Assembly: GCF_900182695.1 (NCBI RefSeq)
Contig: NZ_FXTK01000013.1
Location: 1 to 64,000 of the forward strand
Source: Paracoccus laeviglucosivorans
Lineage (GTDB): Bacteria > Pseudomonadota > Alphaproteobacteria > Rhodobacterales > Rhodobacteraceae
Reading direction: 5' to 3'
Length of the DNA stretch: 64,000 nucleotides
Shown: positions 32,984-43,012 of the stretch, piece after piece
Numbering within the stretch: the first letter of the stretch is position 1
How the letters are laid out: each line of letters starts with the position of its first letter
Made by a program: the position numbers and the translations under genes
Notes under the pieces: model-generated
The model's input: only the letters and a program-made list of their open reading frames with translations
Database searches by the model: none
Told to the model about the DNA's origin: nothing

Positions 32984-33828
32984 CAGTCCTGACCGCGGGT
33001 CTGGTGCAGCTCAGCGTTTCGGACGACCCGGAACGCAACCTGCCCCAGACGCGCGCGCTGGTGCGCGAAGCGGCGGAGCGCGGCGCGGCATGGGTTCTGA
33101 CACCCGAGGCAACGAACCTGCTGAACGCCGACCGCGCCACGCAGGACCGTGTTCTGCGCCCCGAGGATCGGGACGAAACGCTGGCCGCGCTGCGTTCTGA
33201 CGCGCGCGAATTGGGGATATGGCTGCTGATCGGGTCGCTGTCGCTGAAGACGGACGATTCGACCGACAGCCGCTTTGCCAATCGCAGCTTTCTGATCGCG
33301 CCGGATGGCGAAATCCATGCGCGTTACGACAAGCTGCACATGTTCGACGTGACGGTTTCCGAAACCGAGTCCTATCGCGAATCCGCAGCCTTTCGCCCCG
33401 GCGATCGGGCGGTTCTGGCGGATGGGCCTTGGCCCGTGGGGATGACGGTTTGCTATGATCTGCGGTTTCCGCATCTGTATCGTGATCTGGCCAAGGCCGG
33501 TGCGCAGGTGCTGACCATCCCCGCCGCCTTCAACGACACGACCGGCGCAGCCCATTGGGAGGTGCTGATCCGCGCACGCGCGATCGAGACAGGGTGCTAT
33601 GTTCTGGCCCCCGCGCAATGCGGGCTGCACGAAAACCACCTGTGCCCGGATCGCAAGCCGCGCCGCAGTCACGGCCATTCACTGGCCGTCGATCCATGGG
33701 GCAAGGTCTTGATCGACGCTGGGGAACAGCCTTGCGTCAGTATGGTAACGCTTGACCCCAGCGCCGTTGCTGGGGCACGGTCCCGCATCCCGTCCCTGAC
33801 CCATGACCGAGACTATTCGGCACCCTGA
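32980..33828 (+). CDS. Nit-type carbon-nitrogen hydrolase
   Basis: A 282-aa nitrilase-superfamily amidase. The Glu-Lys-Cys triad is visible: WVLTPEATNLL (Glu), HARYDKLHMFDV (Lys) and MTVCYDLRFPHLYRDLAKAG (Cys, near residue 155). It resembles Nit1/Nit2 (deaminated glutathione amidase or omega-amidase), and coupling with glutaredoxin agrees with a glutathione-repair role, which is inference. Confidence 0.88.
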   Translation: MTVLTAGLVQLSVSDDPERNLPQTRALVREAAERGAAWVLTPEATNLLNADRATQDRVLRPEDRDETLAALRSDARELGIWLLIGSLSLKTDDSTDSRFANRSFLIAPDGEIHARYDKLHMFDVTVSETESYRESAAFRPGDRAVLADGPWPVGMTVCYDLRFPHLYRDLAKAGAQVLTIPAAFNDTTGAAHWEVLIRARAIETGCYVLAPAQCGLHENHLCPDRKPRRSHGHSLAVDPWGKVLIDAGEQPCVSMVTLDPSAVAGARSRIPSLTHDRDYSAP

Positions 33829-33835
33829 GAGAGCG

Positions 33836-34330
33836 ATGCCTGACAAGACCTTGGAAAATCAGCCTGTCTCTGCTGAACTTTCGGCGGATTCGCTGGCTGC
33901 AAGCCTGTTTTCCGAAGTATTCATCGCCGATCAGCTTGCCCGCGACCTGATCGGCAAATCGCTTCCCAAGGGGATGCAGATTTCGCATTTCTCGGTGCTG
34001 AATCTGCTGGCCCATGTCGGCACGGAACGCAGCCCCGCCGAGCTTGCCGAGGCGTTTCATGTGACGCGCGGAGCCATGACCAATACCTTGTCGCGGCTGG
34101 AATGGGCCGGGCATATCCATATCCGCCCCGATTGGGATGATGCGCGGCGCAAATTCGTGTCGATCAGCCCGGCAGGCCGCGCGGCACGGGACGCGGCACT
34201 GGCGGCGTTCATGCCGCGTATTGCGGATGTGGTGCGAGATGTCGGCGCGGAACGTGTGCGCGCCGCCCTGCCCGTTCTGCGCCTGTTGCGCAAGGAACTG
34301 GCCGAGGCGCTGCGGCAAGATACCCGCTGA
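33836..34330 (+). CDS. MarR-family transcriptional regulator
   Basis: A 164-aa winged-helix regulator. The DNA-binding part is ISHFSVLNLLAHVGTERSPA then ELAEAFHVTRGAMTNTLSRLEWAGHIHIRPDWDDARRKFVSIS with the typical D-x-R wing. The ATG at 33836 has GAGAG upstream; an ATG at 33803 would overlap the nitrilase gene by 26 bases and lacks a site. The target and ligand are unknown. Confidence 0.88.
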   Translation: MPDKTLENQPVSAELSADSLAASLFSEVFIADQLARDLIGKSLPKGMQISHFSVLNLLAHVGTERSPAELAEAFHVTRGAMTNTLSRLEWAGHIHIRPDWDDARRKFVSISPAGRAARDAALAAFMPRIADVVRDVGAERVRAALPVLRLLRKELAEALRQDTR

Positions 34331-34353
34331 CGGTGCCGGTTGCACCGCCGCAT

Positions 34354-34374
34354 GGGTATTTGAAGAACTGAGAA
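34354..34374 (-). repeat. Copy 3 of the dispersed 21-nt intergenic element
   Basis: On the reverse strand it reads TTCTCAGTTCTTCAAATACC plus C, one base behind the ubiG stop, and matches the consensus exactly. It is followed on that strand by a CGGTGC-AACCG-GCACCG stem-loop (34330-34346). Confidence 0.65.
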
Positions 34375-34375
34375 A

Positions 34376-35128
34376 TCAGGCGTCGCGCACCGCGGTCATG
34401 GCATAGTTCACGGACAGGTCGCGATGCGACAGCGACCAGCTCCAACCCAGCGGGTTGAAGACCATGCCGCAACGGTCCACCACATTCAGCCCGGTCGCCG
34501 TGGTCATCGCGGCCAGCTCGTCCGGGGTGATGAAGCGGCGCCAGTCATGCGTGCCCTTGGGCAGCCAGCGCATCACCCACTCTGCGCCGATGATGCCCAT
34601 CAGAAAGCTTTTCGGATTGCGGTTCAGCGTGGACTGGATCAGCAATCCGCCCGGTTTCACCAGATCGCGGCAGGTGGCGATGAAATCAGCGGGGTCTGCC
34701 ACGTGTTCGACGATTTCCAGCGCCATGACCACGTCATAGCTTTGACCTTCGGCGGCCAGCGCCTCGGACGTGGTGGCGCGGTAGTCGATCTCAAGCCCTT
34801 GCGCCTCGGCGTGGAGGCTGGCGACCAAGATATTTCCGGTGGCCGCATCTGCGCCGGTGACGCGGGCGCCAAGGCGTGCCATGGGTTCGGCCATCAGCCC
34901 GCCGCCACAGCCGATGTCCAGAATGGTCAGCCCTTCGAACGGGCGGGCATCGTCGCGGTTGCGCCCGAACTGCGCCGCGATCTGGGTCGTGACGTATTCC
35001 AGCCGCGTCGGGTTCAGCATGTGCAACGGTTTGAACTTGCCCTGCGGATCCCACCATTCGGCGGCCATGGCCTGAAACTTGGCGACCTCGGCGGGGTCGA
35101 TGCTGCTGGTCTGCGGTCTTTCGGTCAT
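34376..35128 (-). CDS. ubiG: Ubiquinone biosynthesis O-methyltransferase
   Basis: A 250-aa UbiG/Coq3. It starts with [34 protein letters not shown], the family N-terminus. The SAM site is [29 protein letters not shown], followed by [15 protein letters not shown]. It carries out both O-methylations of ubiquinone. The start at 35128 has AAGGA upstream; 54 further in-frame residues read through the divergent pip start and have no homology. Confidence 0.94.
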   Translation of the reverse strand: MTERPQTSSIDPAEVAKFQAMAAEWWDPQGKFKPLHMLNPTRLEYVTTQIAAQFGRNRDDARPFEGLTILDIGCGGGLMAEPMARLGARVTGADAATGNILVASLHAEAQGLEIDYRATTSEALAAEGQSYDVVMALEIVEHVADPADFIATCRDLVKPGGLLIQSTLNRNPKSFLMGIIGAEWVMRWLPKGTHDWRRFITPDELAAMTTATGLNVVDRCGMVFNPLGWSWSLSHRDLSVNYAMTAVRDA

Positions 35129-35180
35129 TCTGGCCGTCCTTCTTATGGCGGGCGCGCGCGGGGCGTTATATAGTGACCGG

Positions 35181-36164
35181 ATGGACAGATTGGCAGGGCA
35201 AATCGGCGGCACCCCGTCGCATGGCAGGCTGCATCCGATGGTCGAGCCGTTCGACCAGCGCCGTATCGACATGGGCGATGGCCATGTCATCTATCTGGAA
35301 CAAAGCGGCAATCCCGAGGGTGTCCCCGTCATCGTGCTGCATGGTGGCCCTGGCGGCGGTTGTAGCCCCTACATGCGACGGTTTTTTGATCCTGCGCATT
35401 ACCGCACCATTCTGTTCGACCAGCGCGGCTGCGGACGTTCGCGCCCCCATGCCGAGGTCGACAAGAACACCACCCAGCATCTGATCCACGACATTCAGGT
35501 CATCCGTCAGGATCTGGAGATCGAACGGGCGGTTCTGTTCGGCGGAAGCTGGGGCGCGACGCTGGCTGTCGCCTATGCCGAGGCGCATCCCGAATCAGTT
35601 CTGGCGCTGGTGCTGCGCGGCGTTTTCCTGGGCCGCCGCGAAGAATTGGACTGGTTCTATGGCGGAGGGGCCGCGCGGTTTTTTCCCGACCGCTGGGCCG
35701 ATTTTCTGGCGCCCATCCCCGAGGCCGAGCGCGGCGATCTGATCGCTGCCTATCACCGCCGCCTGTTCAGCGGGGATCGTGCGCAGGAAGTGCGCCACGC
35801 CCAGCCCTGGGTCATGTGGGAAAACGCGCTGGCAGGGCTGGAAATCAGCGGTCCGGGCCATGCGCCGCCCGATTATGCCCGCGCCTTTGCCCGGCTTGAG
35901 AACCATTATTTCGTCAATGGCTGCTTCCTTGAGGAAAACCAGCTTTTGCGCGACCGCCACCGGATCGAGCATCTGCCCGCCGTGATCGTGCAGGGCCGCT
36001 ATGACATGGTATGCCCGCCCCATACCGCGTGGGAACTGGCCGATGGCTGGCACAAGGCGGAATTGCGGCTTGTCCCCGCCTCGGGCCACGCGCTGAGCGA
36101 GCCGCGAATCGCTGCGGAACTTGTGCGGGTCATGGATGGTTTTCGCGATGATGCGGCGTTCTAG
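35181..36164 (+). CDS. pip: Proline iminopeptidase
   Basis: A 327-aa alpha/beta hydrolase of peptidase family S33. The oxyanion motif is [22 protein letters not shown], followed by [14 protein letters not shown], the nucleophile in [16 protein letters not shown], Asp in [10 protein letters not shown], and His in ASGHALSEP. It removes N-terminal proline from peptides. The start at 35181 is chosen by length. A TATATA box lies at 35167-35172, only about 9-14 bases upstream, so the mRNA may be leaderless. It is divergent from ubiG by 52 bases. Confidence 0.9.
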   Translation: MDRLAGQIGGTPSHGRLHPMVEPFDQRRIDMGDGHVIYLEQSGNPEGVPVIVLHGGPGGGCSPYMRRFFDPAHYRTILFDQRGCGRSRPHAEVDKNTTQHLIHDIQVIRQDLEIERAVLFGGSWGATLAVAYAEAHPESVLALVLRGVFLGRREELDWFYGGGAARFFPDRWADFLAPIPEAERGDLIAAYHRRLFSGDRAQEVRHAQPWVMWENALAGLEISGPGHAPPDYARAFARLENHYFVNGCFLEENQLLRDRHRIEHLPAVIVQGRYDMVCPPHTAWELADGWHKAELRLVPASGHALSEPRIAAELVRVMDGFRDDAAF

Positions 36165-36186
36165 CCGCCCCTAGGGGAACCGCCCA

Positions 36187-36639
36187 ATGATCTTTCTGAC
36201 CTTTCTGCTGGCCTGCGCTGCGGCCGCCGCGACCGGCATCATCTTTCAGCCCGGCGCCTGGTATGACGCCCTGCGCAAGCCCGGCTTCACCCCGCCGCGG
36301 TGGGCGTTTCCCGTGGCATGGACCTTGCTTTACATCCTGATGGCATGGGCGGGCGCGCGTCTGGCCGTGCTGCCCGGATCGGGCATGGTGCTGGCGCTGT
36401 GGGGCGCACAGATCGCGCTGAATACGCTGTGGACTCCGGTCTTTTTCGGGGCGCATCGCATGGGGCTTGGGATGGCGGTGATCGCGCTGCTGTGGCTGGT
36501 CGTCGCGGTGATGATGGTCATGGCGTTCAGGCTGGATTTGTGGACGGGGCTGATGCTTTTACCCTATCTGGCATGGCTTTCCGTCGCCTCGGCGCTGAAC
36601 TTCAGCATATGGCGGATGAACCCCGGCGCGGGGCAGTAG
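36187..36639 (+). CDS. tspO: TspO/MBR family protein (tryptophan-rich sensory protein)
   Basis: A 150-aa, five-helix membrane protein. Conserved phrases are [47 protein letters not shown] and [20 protein letters not shown]. TspO binds porphyrins and cholesterol-like ligands and modulates pigment gene expression in Rhodobacter. It is preceded by GGGGAAC and lies just after pip. The name refers to the family. Confidence 0.92.
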   Translation: MIFLTFLLACAAAAATGIIFQPGAWYDALRKPGFTPPRWAFPVAWTLLYILMAWAGARLAVLPGSGMVLALWGAQIALNTLWTPVFFGAHRMGLGMAVIALLWLVVAVMMVMAFRLDLWTGLMLLPYLAWLSVASALNFSIWRMNPGAGQ

Positions 36640-36728
36640 CGGTTTTTCTTGCATTCGCGGCAAATCGCGCCTATATCCACGCTCAACAGCGGCGCAGGTG
36701 TCCAAAACCTGCCCACCGGGATCACGCA

Positions 36729-36752
36729 CGGGCCGCCTTCAGGCCCGTTTTT
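36729..36752 (+). terminator. Terminator or attenuator in the rimP leader
   Basis: CGGGCC (36729-36734) and GGCCCG (36742-36747) form a stem followed by TTTTT, 21 bases before the rimP ATG. It may simply end the tspO transcript, or act as an attenuator of the rimP-nusA-infB operon. Confidence 0.65.
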
Positions 36753-36772
36753 GCATTTTTGGGATAGCGATC

Positions 36773-37381
36773 ATGTCCGACCTTATCGCGAAGACCGCCA
36801 TCGACCGGCGTCTGGCCGAAATCATCTCTCCGGTCATTGAGGATCTGGGGTTCGAACTGGTGCGCATCCGCCTGCAAGGTGGCAAGACCGCGACCCTGCA
36901 GATCATGGCCGACCGCCCCGAAGGCGGCATCAACGTCGATGATTGTGGCGACATCTCGACCGCGGTCAGCGCCGTTCTGGACGTGGAAGACCCGATCGAG
37001 GACAATTACCACCTTGAAGTTTCCAGCCCCGGCATCGACCGCCCGCTGACCCGGATGAAGGACTTCGCGACCTTCGAAGGCTACGAGGCGCGGCTGGAAA
37101 CGAACCAGCCCATCGACGGGCGCAAGCGGTTCAAGGGCACGCTGGCTGGCACCGAAGGCGACGAGGTGCTGCTGAACATCGAAGAAGCCGGTGAAACCCA
37201 CACCATCGGCCTGAATTTCGACTGGCTTTCGGATGCGAAGCTGGTCCTGACCGACGACCTGATCGCCGAAATGCTGCGGCAGAAAAAGGAAGCGGGCGTG
37301 CAGATCGAAAATCTGGACGAATCCGCCTTTGACGAGATTGAAACAGAAGCCGGCGATGACAACGCCGCTGCGAAGGAGTGA
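36773..37381 (+). CDS. rimP: Ribosome maturation factor RimP
   Basis: A 202-aa protein needed for 30S maturation. The N-terminal domain has [35 protein letters not shown], then [16 protein letters not shown] and [15 protein letters not shown], all family hallmarks. The C-terminus has an acidic tail ([20 protein letters not shown]) longer than in E. coli. The start at 36773 is the one that gives the RimP N-terminus. It is first in rimP-nusA-ylxR-infB, 3 bases before nusA. Confidence 0.93.
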   Translation: MSDLIAKTAIDRRLAEIISPVIEDLGFELVRIRLQGGKTATLQIMADRPEGGINVDDCGDISTAVSAVLDVEDPIEDNYHLEVSSPGIDRPLTRMKDFATFEGYEARLETNQPIDGRKRFKGTLAGTEGDEVLLNIEEAGETHTIGLNFDWLSDAKLVLTDDLIAEMLRQKKEAGVQIENLDESAFDEIETEAGDDNAAAKE

Positions 37382-37384
37382 GGA

Positions 37385-39034
37385 ATGGCCATCACCTCTG
37401 CTAACCAGCTTGAGCTGCTTCAGACCGCCGAGGCCGTCGCGCGCGAGAAGATGATCGACCCCGATCTGGTGATCGAGGCGATGGAGGACAGCCTCGCCCG
37501 TGCCGCAAAGTCGCGCTATGGCAGCGAAATGGACATCCGGGTCAAGATCGACCGCAAGACCGGCAACGCGACGTTCACCCGCGTCCGCACCGTCGTCGAA
37601 GACGAGGCCGTCGAGAATTACCAGGCGCAACTGACCGTCAAGCAGGCCGAGCCCTATCTGGCGAACCCGCAGGTCGGTGATGAGATCGTGGACGAAGTGC
37701 CGCCGGTCGAACTGGGCCGCATCGCCGCGCAATCCGCGAAGCAGGTCATCCTGCAGCGCGTCCGCGAAGCCGAGCGTGACCGCCAGTATGAAGAGTTCAA
37801 AGACCGCGCCGGCACCATCATCAACGGCGTCGTCAAGCGCGAGGAATATGGCAACATCATCGTCGATGTGGGCCGTGGCGAGGCGATTCTGCGCCGGAAC
37901 GAAAAGATCGGCCGCGAAAGCTATCGCCCGAACGACCGCATCCGCGCCTATGTGAAAGACGTGCGCCGCGAAACCCGTGGTCCGCAGATTTTCCTGTCGC
38001 GCACAGATCCGCAGTTCATGGCGGAACTGTTCAAGATGGAAGTGCCGGAAATCTATGACGGCGTGATCGAGATCAAGGCCTGCGCCCGCGATCCGGGGTC
38101 GCGCGCCAAGATCGCCGTGATTTCCTATGACAACTCGATCGATCCGGTCGGTGCCTGCGTCGGTATGCGCGGCAGCCGCGTTCAGGCCGTCGTCGGCGAA
38201 TTGCAGGGCGAAAAGATCGACATCATTCCGTGGTCGGACGATCAGGCGACGTTCCTTGTGAACGCGCTGCAACCTGCCGAAGTGGCGAAAGTCGTGTTCG
38301 ATGAGGACGCCGCACGTATTGAAGTCGTCGTCCCCGATGAACAACTTAGCCTTGCGATCGGTCGTCGTGGCCAGAACGTGCGTCTGGCCAGCCAGCTGAC
38401 CGGTCTGGACATCGACATCCTGACCGAGGAAGAGGAATCCAAGCGCCGTCAGGCCGAGTTCAACGCCCGCACCAAGCTGTTCATGGATGCGCTGGATCTG
38501 GACGAATTCTTTGCCCAGCTTCTGGTTGCCGAAGGCTTCACCAATCTGGAAGAAGTCGCCTATGTCGATCTGGACGAGCTGCTGTCCATCGACGGCGTGG
38601 ACGAAGGCACGGCATCGGAGCTGCAAACCCGCGCCCGCGAGCATCTGGAGGCGGCAAACAAGGCCGCGCTGGAAAACGCCCGTGCACTGGGTGCCGAAGA
38701 CAGCCTGATCGAGTTCGAGGGCCTGACCCCGCAGATGGTCGAGGCTTTGGCCAAGGACGGCGTGAAGACGCTGGAAGACTTTGCGACCTGCGCCGACTGG
38801 GAACTGGCTGGCGGCTGGACCACGGTGAACGGTGCCCGCCTCAAGGACGAAGGTCTGCTGGAACCCTATGACGTCTCGTTGGAGGAGGCGCAGAACATGG
38901 TGATGACCGCCCGCGTGATGCTGGGCTGGGTCGATCCGACCGAGATGGAGGCCGAGGAAACCGAGGCAGCCGATGACGAAGTTGAAGGCGAAGGCGACAA
39001 TGCCGTGGCCGAAGACAAGGAGGCCGGGGTGTAA
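37385..39034 (+). CDS. nusA: Transcription termination/antitermination factor NusA
   Basis: A 549-aa NusA. The N-terminal RNA-polymerase-binding domain (1-130) is followed by S1 (about 135-200, [34 protein letters not shown]) and two KH domains ([29 protein letters not shown] and [18 protein letters not shown]). Two C-terminal helix-hairpin-helix repeats (about 365-510) resemble the E. coli acidic repeats, and an acidic tail ends the protein. It controls pausing, termination and antitermination. It lies in the standard operon. Confidence 0.96.
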   Translation: MAITSANQLELLQTAEAVAREKMIDPDLVIEAMEDSLARAAKSRYGSEMDIRVKIDRKTGNATFTRVRTVVEDEAVENYQAQLTVKQAEPYLANPQVGDEIVDEVPPVELGRIAAQSAKQVILQRVREAERDRQYEEFKDRAGTIINGVVKREEYGNIIVDVGRGEAILRRNEKIGRESYRPNDRIRAYVKDVRRETRGPQIFLSRTDPQFMAELFKMEVPEIYDGVIEIKACARDPGSRAKIAVISYDNSIDPVGACVGMRGSRVQAVVGELQGEKIDIIPWSDDQATFLVNALQPAEVAKVVFDEDAARIEVVVPDEQLSLAIGRRGQNVRLASQLTGLDIDILTEEEESKRRQAEFNARTKLFMDALDLDEFFAQLLVAEGFTNLEEVAYVDLDELLSIDGVDEGTASELQTRAREHLEAANKAALENARALGAEDSLIEFEGLTPQMVEALAKDGVKTLEDFATCADWELAGGWTTVNGARLKDEGLLEPYDVSLEEAQNMVMTARVMLGWVDPTEMEAEETEAADDEVEGEGDNAVAEDKEAGV

Positions 39035-39049
39035 CGCCCCGGGAGCCGG

Positions 39050-39667
39050 ATGACACGCGGGGGCCGGACGAAGGACCGCGAGACGCCCGAGCGACGCTGC
39101 ATCGTCACGGGCGAAACCCAGCCCAAGGCTGGGTTGATCCGCTTTGTCGCGGGCCCCGATGCAGAGGTCGTGCCAGATTTGGCCGAGAAGCTGCCCGGAC
39201 GCGGCTTCTGGGTCGTGGCTGATCGCACGGCGCTGGATCGCGCCGCATCGAAAGGCATGTTTTCACGCGGGGCCAAGGCGCAAGTCTCGGTCCCGCCCGA
39301 ACTCATGTCGATGATCGAAGAAGGGCTGGCAAAGCGCGTCACCGACACGCTGTCGCTTGCCAGAAAGGCGGGACTGGCCGTGGCCGGTTTCGAAAAGACC
39401 AAGGACTGGCTGGCGGCTGGCAGGGCGAAAGTGCTTTTGCAGGCCAGCGATGGGTCCGATCGCGGGAAAGGCAAGCTGTGGACGCCCGAAGGCGGGCGCT
39501 GGTTCGGCTGCATGACCGCTTCAGAATTGGGTTTGTCCTTTGGACGCGATCATGTCATACACAGCGCGCTTGCGCCGGGGGGCCTGACCGTCAAATTGAT
39601 CAGGGACGCGAGCAGACTTGCAGGTCTGCGCGGGCATGACGGCGGTGCATCCGCCGGGAAGGAATGA
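39050..39667 (+). CDS. YlxR/L7Ae-type RNA-binding protein
   Basis: A 205-aa protein that fuses an N-terminal YlxR (DUF448) domain ([22 protein letters not shown], then [12 protein letters not shown]) to a C-terminal L7Ae-like domain (about 95-190, [20 protein letters not shown]). The fusion is the normal alphaproteobacterial arrangement between nusA and infB. It probably binds structured RNA or RNase P; the role is not settled. Its stop overlaps the first possible infB ATG. Confidence 0.9.
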   Translation: MTRGGRTKDRETPERRCIVTGETQPKAGLIRFVAGPDAEVVPDLAEKLPGRGFWVVADRTALDRAASKGMFSRGAKAQVSVPPELMSMIEEGLAKRVTDTLSLARKAGLAVAGFEKTKDWLAAGRAKVLLQASDGSDRGKGKLWTPEGGRWFGCMTASELGLSFGRDHVIHSALAPGGLTVKLIRDASRLAGLRGHDGGASAGKE

Positions 39668-39675
39668 AAAGCGGA

Positions 39676-42213
39676 ATGAGCGATACGGACGGAAAGAAAC
39701 CCTTGGGTGTTGGCGGTGGTGCTGGTCGTTCGGGCCAGGTGAAGCAAAGCTTCAGCCACGGTCGGACCCATAACGTGGTCGTCGAGACCAAGCGCAAGCG
39801 CGTCGTCGTGCCGGCCAAGCCCGGTGCTGCGTCGGGCGGCGGGCGTTCCCCTTCGGCTGTTTCCAGCGACCCCTCCCGGCGTCCCGCAGGCATCTCGGAT
39901 GCCGAGATGGAGCGCCGTCTGGCCGCGCTGAAAGCCGCCAAGGCCCGCGAGGTCGAGGAGAAAGCCCAGCGTGAGGCCGAGGAAAAGGCCCGCGAAGAAG
40001 AGCGCGAGCGCCGTCGCCTTGAGGCCGAGGCCAAGGAGCGCGAAGAACGCGAACGCGAAGAAGCCCTGCGCCTGAAGGCCGAGGAAGATCAGCGTCGCGC
40101 CCGCGAAGCCGAACTGCGCGCCCAGAAAAAAGCCGAGGTCACCAAGCCCAAGGCACCGGAAGCCCGTCCTGCCGCCCCTGCCGATCGTGCAGCGGCCGAA
40201 GCGGCTGCCGCACGCGCGGAAACCAAGGGCGTGACCGCGACCGCTCCGCGCAAGACCGAACGTGAGCGCCCTGCGGACGACCGCAACAACGACCGCAACA
40301 AGAACCGCGACGACAACCGTCGCACCGGCAAGCTGTCGCTTTCGCAGGCGATGGACGGTGAAGGCGGGCGGCAGCGTTCGCTGGCCGCGATGAAGCGCAA
40401 GCAGGAAAAAGCCCGGCAGAAAGCCATGGGCTTCAGCCAGCGCGCCGAAAAGCAGGTCCGCGACGTGCAGTTGCCCGAAACCATTCTGGTGTCGGAACTG
40501 GCGAACCGGATGGCCGAACGCACGCCCGACGTCATCAAATCGCTGATGCGCATGGGTCTGATGGTCACCGGCAACCAGGCGGTTGACGCAGACACCGCCG
40601 AACTGGTGATCGACGAATTCGGCCACCGCGCCGTGCGCGTGTCGGATTCCGACGTGGAACAGGTCATCGATCAGGTTCAGGACAAGGCCGAGGATCTGCG
40701 GCCCCGCGCCCCGATCATCACGATCATGGGTCACGTGGACCACGGCAAGACCTCGCTTCTGGACGCGATCCGCAAGGCCAACGTCGTTTCCGGCGAAGCG
40801 GGCGGCATCACGCAGCATATCGGCGCCTATCAGGTGAAAACCGAATCCGGCGCGCTGCTGACCTTCCTTGATACGCCCGGCCACGCCGCGTTCACCTCGA
40901 TGCGTGCCCGTGGCGCGCATGTGACGGATATTGTCGTGCTGGTCGTTGCGGCGGATGACGCCGTGATGCCGCAGACGGTCGAGGCGATCAACCACGCGAA
41001 AGCGGCCAAGGTGCCGATGATCGTGGCGATCAACAAGATCGACAAGCACGGCGCGGATCCGCAAAAGGTCCGCACCGACCTGCTGCAGCACGAAGTCGTC
41101 GTCGAGGCGATGTCGGGCGAAGTTCAGGATGTCGAGGTTTCGGCCAAGACCGGCAAAGGTCTGGACAACCTGCTGGAAGCCATTGCGCTGCAGTCGGAAA
41201 TCCTTGAGCTGCGTTCGAACCCCGACCGCGCCGCCCTTGGTGCCGTGATCGAGGCGAAGCTGGACGTGGGCCGCGGCCCCGTCGCGACGGTTCTGGTTCA
41301 GAACGGCACGCTGAAACGCGGCGACATCTTCGTCGTCGGCGAACAGTGGGGCAAGGTTCGCGCGCTGATCAACGACAAGGGCGAGCGGGTCGATGAAGCC
41401 GGCCCCTCGGTTCCGGTCGAGGTTCTGGGTCTGGACGGCACGCCCGCCGCTGGCGACGTGCTGAACGTGGTGTCAACCGAAGCGCAGGCGCGCGAGATTG
41501 CGGATTACCGCATCAAGGCCGCCAAGGACAAACGCGCCGCAGCCGGTGCTGCGATCACGCTGGACCAGATGCTGGCCAAGGCGAAAGCTGACCAGAACGT
41601 CGCGGAACTGCCGGTCGTGGTCAAAGCCGACGTGCAGGGTTCGGCCGAAGCCATCGTTCAGGCGCTGGAAAAGATCGGCAACGACGAAGTGCGCGTCCGC
41701 GTGCTGCATTACGGCGTCGGCGCGATCACCGAATCCGATATTGGTCTGGCCGAAGCAAGCCAGGCGCCGGTCATCGGCTTCAACGTCCGTGCGAACGCCC
41801 CGGCGCGTAACAGCGCCAACCAGAAGGGTGTCGAGATACGTTACTACTCGATCATCTACGATCTGGTGGACGACATCAAAGCGGCGGCCTCGGGTCTGCT
41901 GTCGGCCGAAGTGCGCGAAAACTTCATCGGCTATGCCGAAATCCGCGAAGTGTTCCGCGTCACCGGCGTCGGCAATGTCGCAGGCTGTCTGGTGACCGAA
42001 GGCGTGGCGCGCCGCTCGGCGGGCGTGCGCCTGCTGCGCGACAACGTTGTGGTCCATGAAGGCACGCTGAAGACGCTGAAACGCTACAAGGACGAGGTCA
42101 AGGAAGTGCAGTCCGGTCAGGAATGCGGTATGGCCTTTGAAAACTATGACGACATCCGCAAGGGCGACGTCATCGAGATCTTTGAGCGTGAGGAAGTGCA
42201 GCGCCAGCTGTAA
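39676..42213 (+). CDS. infB: Translation initiation factor IF-2
   Basis: An 845-aa GTPase that delivers fMet-tRNA to the 30S subunit. The N-terminus [14 protein letters not shown] then [20 protein letters not shown] fits alphaproteobacterial IF-2. A long charged coiled-coil of E/R/A repeats follows (about 70-210). The G domain has [15 protein letters not shown] (G1), DTPGHAAF (G3) and NKID (G4). Domain II and the fMet-tRNA-binding C2 complete it. I prefer the ATG at 39676 for its conserved N-terminus; an in-frame ATG at 39664 overlaps the upstream stop (ATGA) and adds four residues. Confidence 0.95.
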   Translation: MSDTDGKKPLGVGGGAGRSGQVKQSFSHGRTHNVVVETKRKRVVVPAKPGAASGGGRSPSAVSSDPSRRPAGISDAEMERRLAALKAAKAREVEEKAQREAEEKAREEERERRRLEAEAKEREEREREEALRLKAEEDQRRAREAELRAQKKAEVTKPKAPEARPAAPADRAAAEAAAARAETKGVTATAPRKTERERPADDRNNDRNKNRDDNRRTGKLSLSQAMDGEGGRQRSLAAMKRKQEKARQKAMGFSQRAEKQVRDVQLPETILVSELANRMAERTPDVIKSLMRMGLMVTGNQAVDADTAELVIDEFGHRAVRVSDSDVEQVIDQVQDKAEDLRPRAPIITIMGHVDHGKTSLLDAIRKANVVSGEAGGITQHIGAYQVKTESGALLTFLDTPGHAAFTSMRARGAHVTDIVVLVVAADDAVMPQTVEAINHAKAAKVPMIVAINKIDKHGADPQKVRTDLLQHEVVVEAMSGEVQDVEVSAKTGKGLDNLLEAIALQSEILELRSNPDRAALGAVIEAKLDVGRGPVATVLVQNGTLKRGDIFVVGEQWGKVRALINDKGERVDEAGPSVPVEVLGLDGTPAAGDVLNVVSTEAQAREIADYRIKAAKDKRAAAGAAITLDQMLAKAKADQNVAELPVVVKADVQGSAEAIVQALEKIGNDEVRVRVLHYGVGAITESDIGLAEASQAPVIGFNVRANAPARNSANQKGVEIRYYSIIYDLVDDIKAAASGLLSAEVRENFIGYAEIREVFRVTGVGNVAGCLVTEGVARRSAGVRLLRDNVVVHEGTLKTLKRYKDEVKEVQSGQECGMAFENYDDIRKGDVIEIFEREEVQRQL

Positions 42214-42231
42214 TCCCGACGACATGAACGC

Positions 42232-42258
42232 AAAAACCGGCCTTTGGGCCGGTTTTTT
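42232..42258 (+). terminator. Terminator of the rimP-infB operon
   Basis: AAAAACCGGCC-TTT-GGGCCGGTTTTTTT, a strong stem with a run of T, 19 bases after infB. Confidence 0.9.
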
Positions 42259-42300
42259 TATCCGCAGAATTCGCATGTTCTGCTGTTATCGGAATTTACA

Positions 42301-42336
42301 AAAACAAGGCGGGGCTTCTTTTCAGAAGCCCCGCCT
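42301..42336 (-). terminator. Terminator of the 43-aa reverse-strand gene
   Basis: AGGCGGGGCTTCT (42307-42319) pairs perfectly with AGAAGCCCCGCCT (42324-42336), a 13-bp stem. On the reverse strand it is followed by TTGTTTT. It lies 30 bases behind the stop of the small gene. Confidence 0.85.
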
Positions 42337-42366
42337 AAGTTCTTGCTGGCACTGTTTCCGGCCTTT

Positions 42367-42498
42367 TCAGGCCATGACCACGGGCTTGCCTTCGTAGGTC
42401 TTGGAGCCGACGCGGACAACGATATTGCCGTTCGACACCTGACGCTCGAAAACACCCTGGACAGAAATACAGCTACCGATCGTAATCGTGCGAATCAT
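42367..42498 (-). CDS. 43-aa conserved-looking small protein, function unknown
   Basis: The reading frame starts at ATG 42496-42498 and stops with TGA at 42367-42369. The product starts MIRTITIGSCISVQGVFERQ and ends GKPVVMA. A strong ribosome site GAGGAGGAGA lies 7 bases upstream, and a 13-bp terminator lies just downstream, so it is a complete transcription unit. The peptide is beta-rich, with one Cys and no signal peptide or membrane helix. I do not recognise a characterised family; I believe similar short proteins occur in other Rhodobacteraceae but cannot verify it here. Confidence 0.75.
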   Translation of the reverse strand: MIRTITIGSCISVQGVFERQVSNGNIVVRVGSKTYEGKPVVMA

Positions 42499-42617
42499 GT
42501 CCGGATCTCCTCCTCTACAGGATTTCAGAATTGCCACAAAATCGTTAAAAGTTAACTAAGAATGTGTAACAGACCGGCAGAATGTGAATTAGGGCGCGGT
42601 TCTGTGGTGGATAAGCC

Positions 42618-43010
42618 TCATATCCACTGTCGGAGGATCGGGATCAAGGGCAGATCGGCAGGCGGCATAGGGTAATTGCTCAAATTTGATGCATCTGCCC
42701 ATGTCAGGGTCTGCCCCTCTTGCGGAGTCGGGATGCCGTCCCATTTCCGGCAGACATATAGCGGCATCAAAAGATGAAAGTTTTCATAGGCGTGGCTGGC
42801 GAAAGTAAGGGGTGCCAGGCACGACGACCAGGTTTCGATCCCCAGTTCTTCGTGCAATTCGCGGATCAGAGCGGCCTCGGGCGTCTCGCCGGGCTCGACC
42901 TTGCCACCGGGAAATTCCCACAGGCCCGCAAGGGATTTCCCCTCGGGGCGCTGTGCCAGCAGGATGCGGCCATCCTTATCAACCAACGCGACGGCCGCGA
43001 CCAGAACCAT
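42618..43010 (-). CDS. mutT: 8-oxo-dGTP pyrophosphatase-type Nudix protein (MutT)
   Basis: A 130-aa MutT-like Nudix hydrolase. The strand VAAVALVDKDGRILLAQRPEGKSLAGLWEFPGGKVEPGETPEAALIRELHEELGIE contains the complete Nudix box, and LWEFPGGK is typical for MutT. It sanitises oxidised dGTP. The start at 43010 leaves 2 bases after argJ; 20 extra upstream in-frame residues overlap argJ and are not homologous. Confidence 0.9.
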   Translation of the reverse strand: MVLVAAVALVDKDGRILLAQRPEGKSLAGLWEFPGGKVEPGETPEAALIRELHEELGIETWSSCLAPLTFASHAYENFHLLMPLYVCRKWDGIPTPQEGQTLTWADASNLSNYPMPPADLPLIPILRQWI

Positions 43011-43012
43011 CT

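Noticed and set aside
39550..41091. 513-codon open frame antisense to infB
   Set aside because: Shadow of the Glu/Arg/Ala-rich coiled-coil and G domain of IF-2; no family match.
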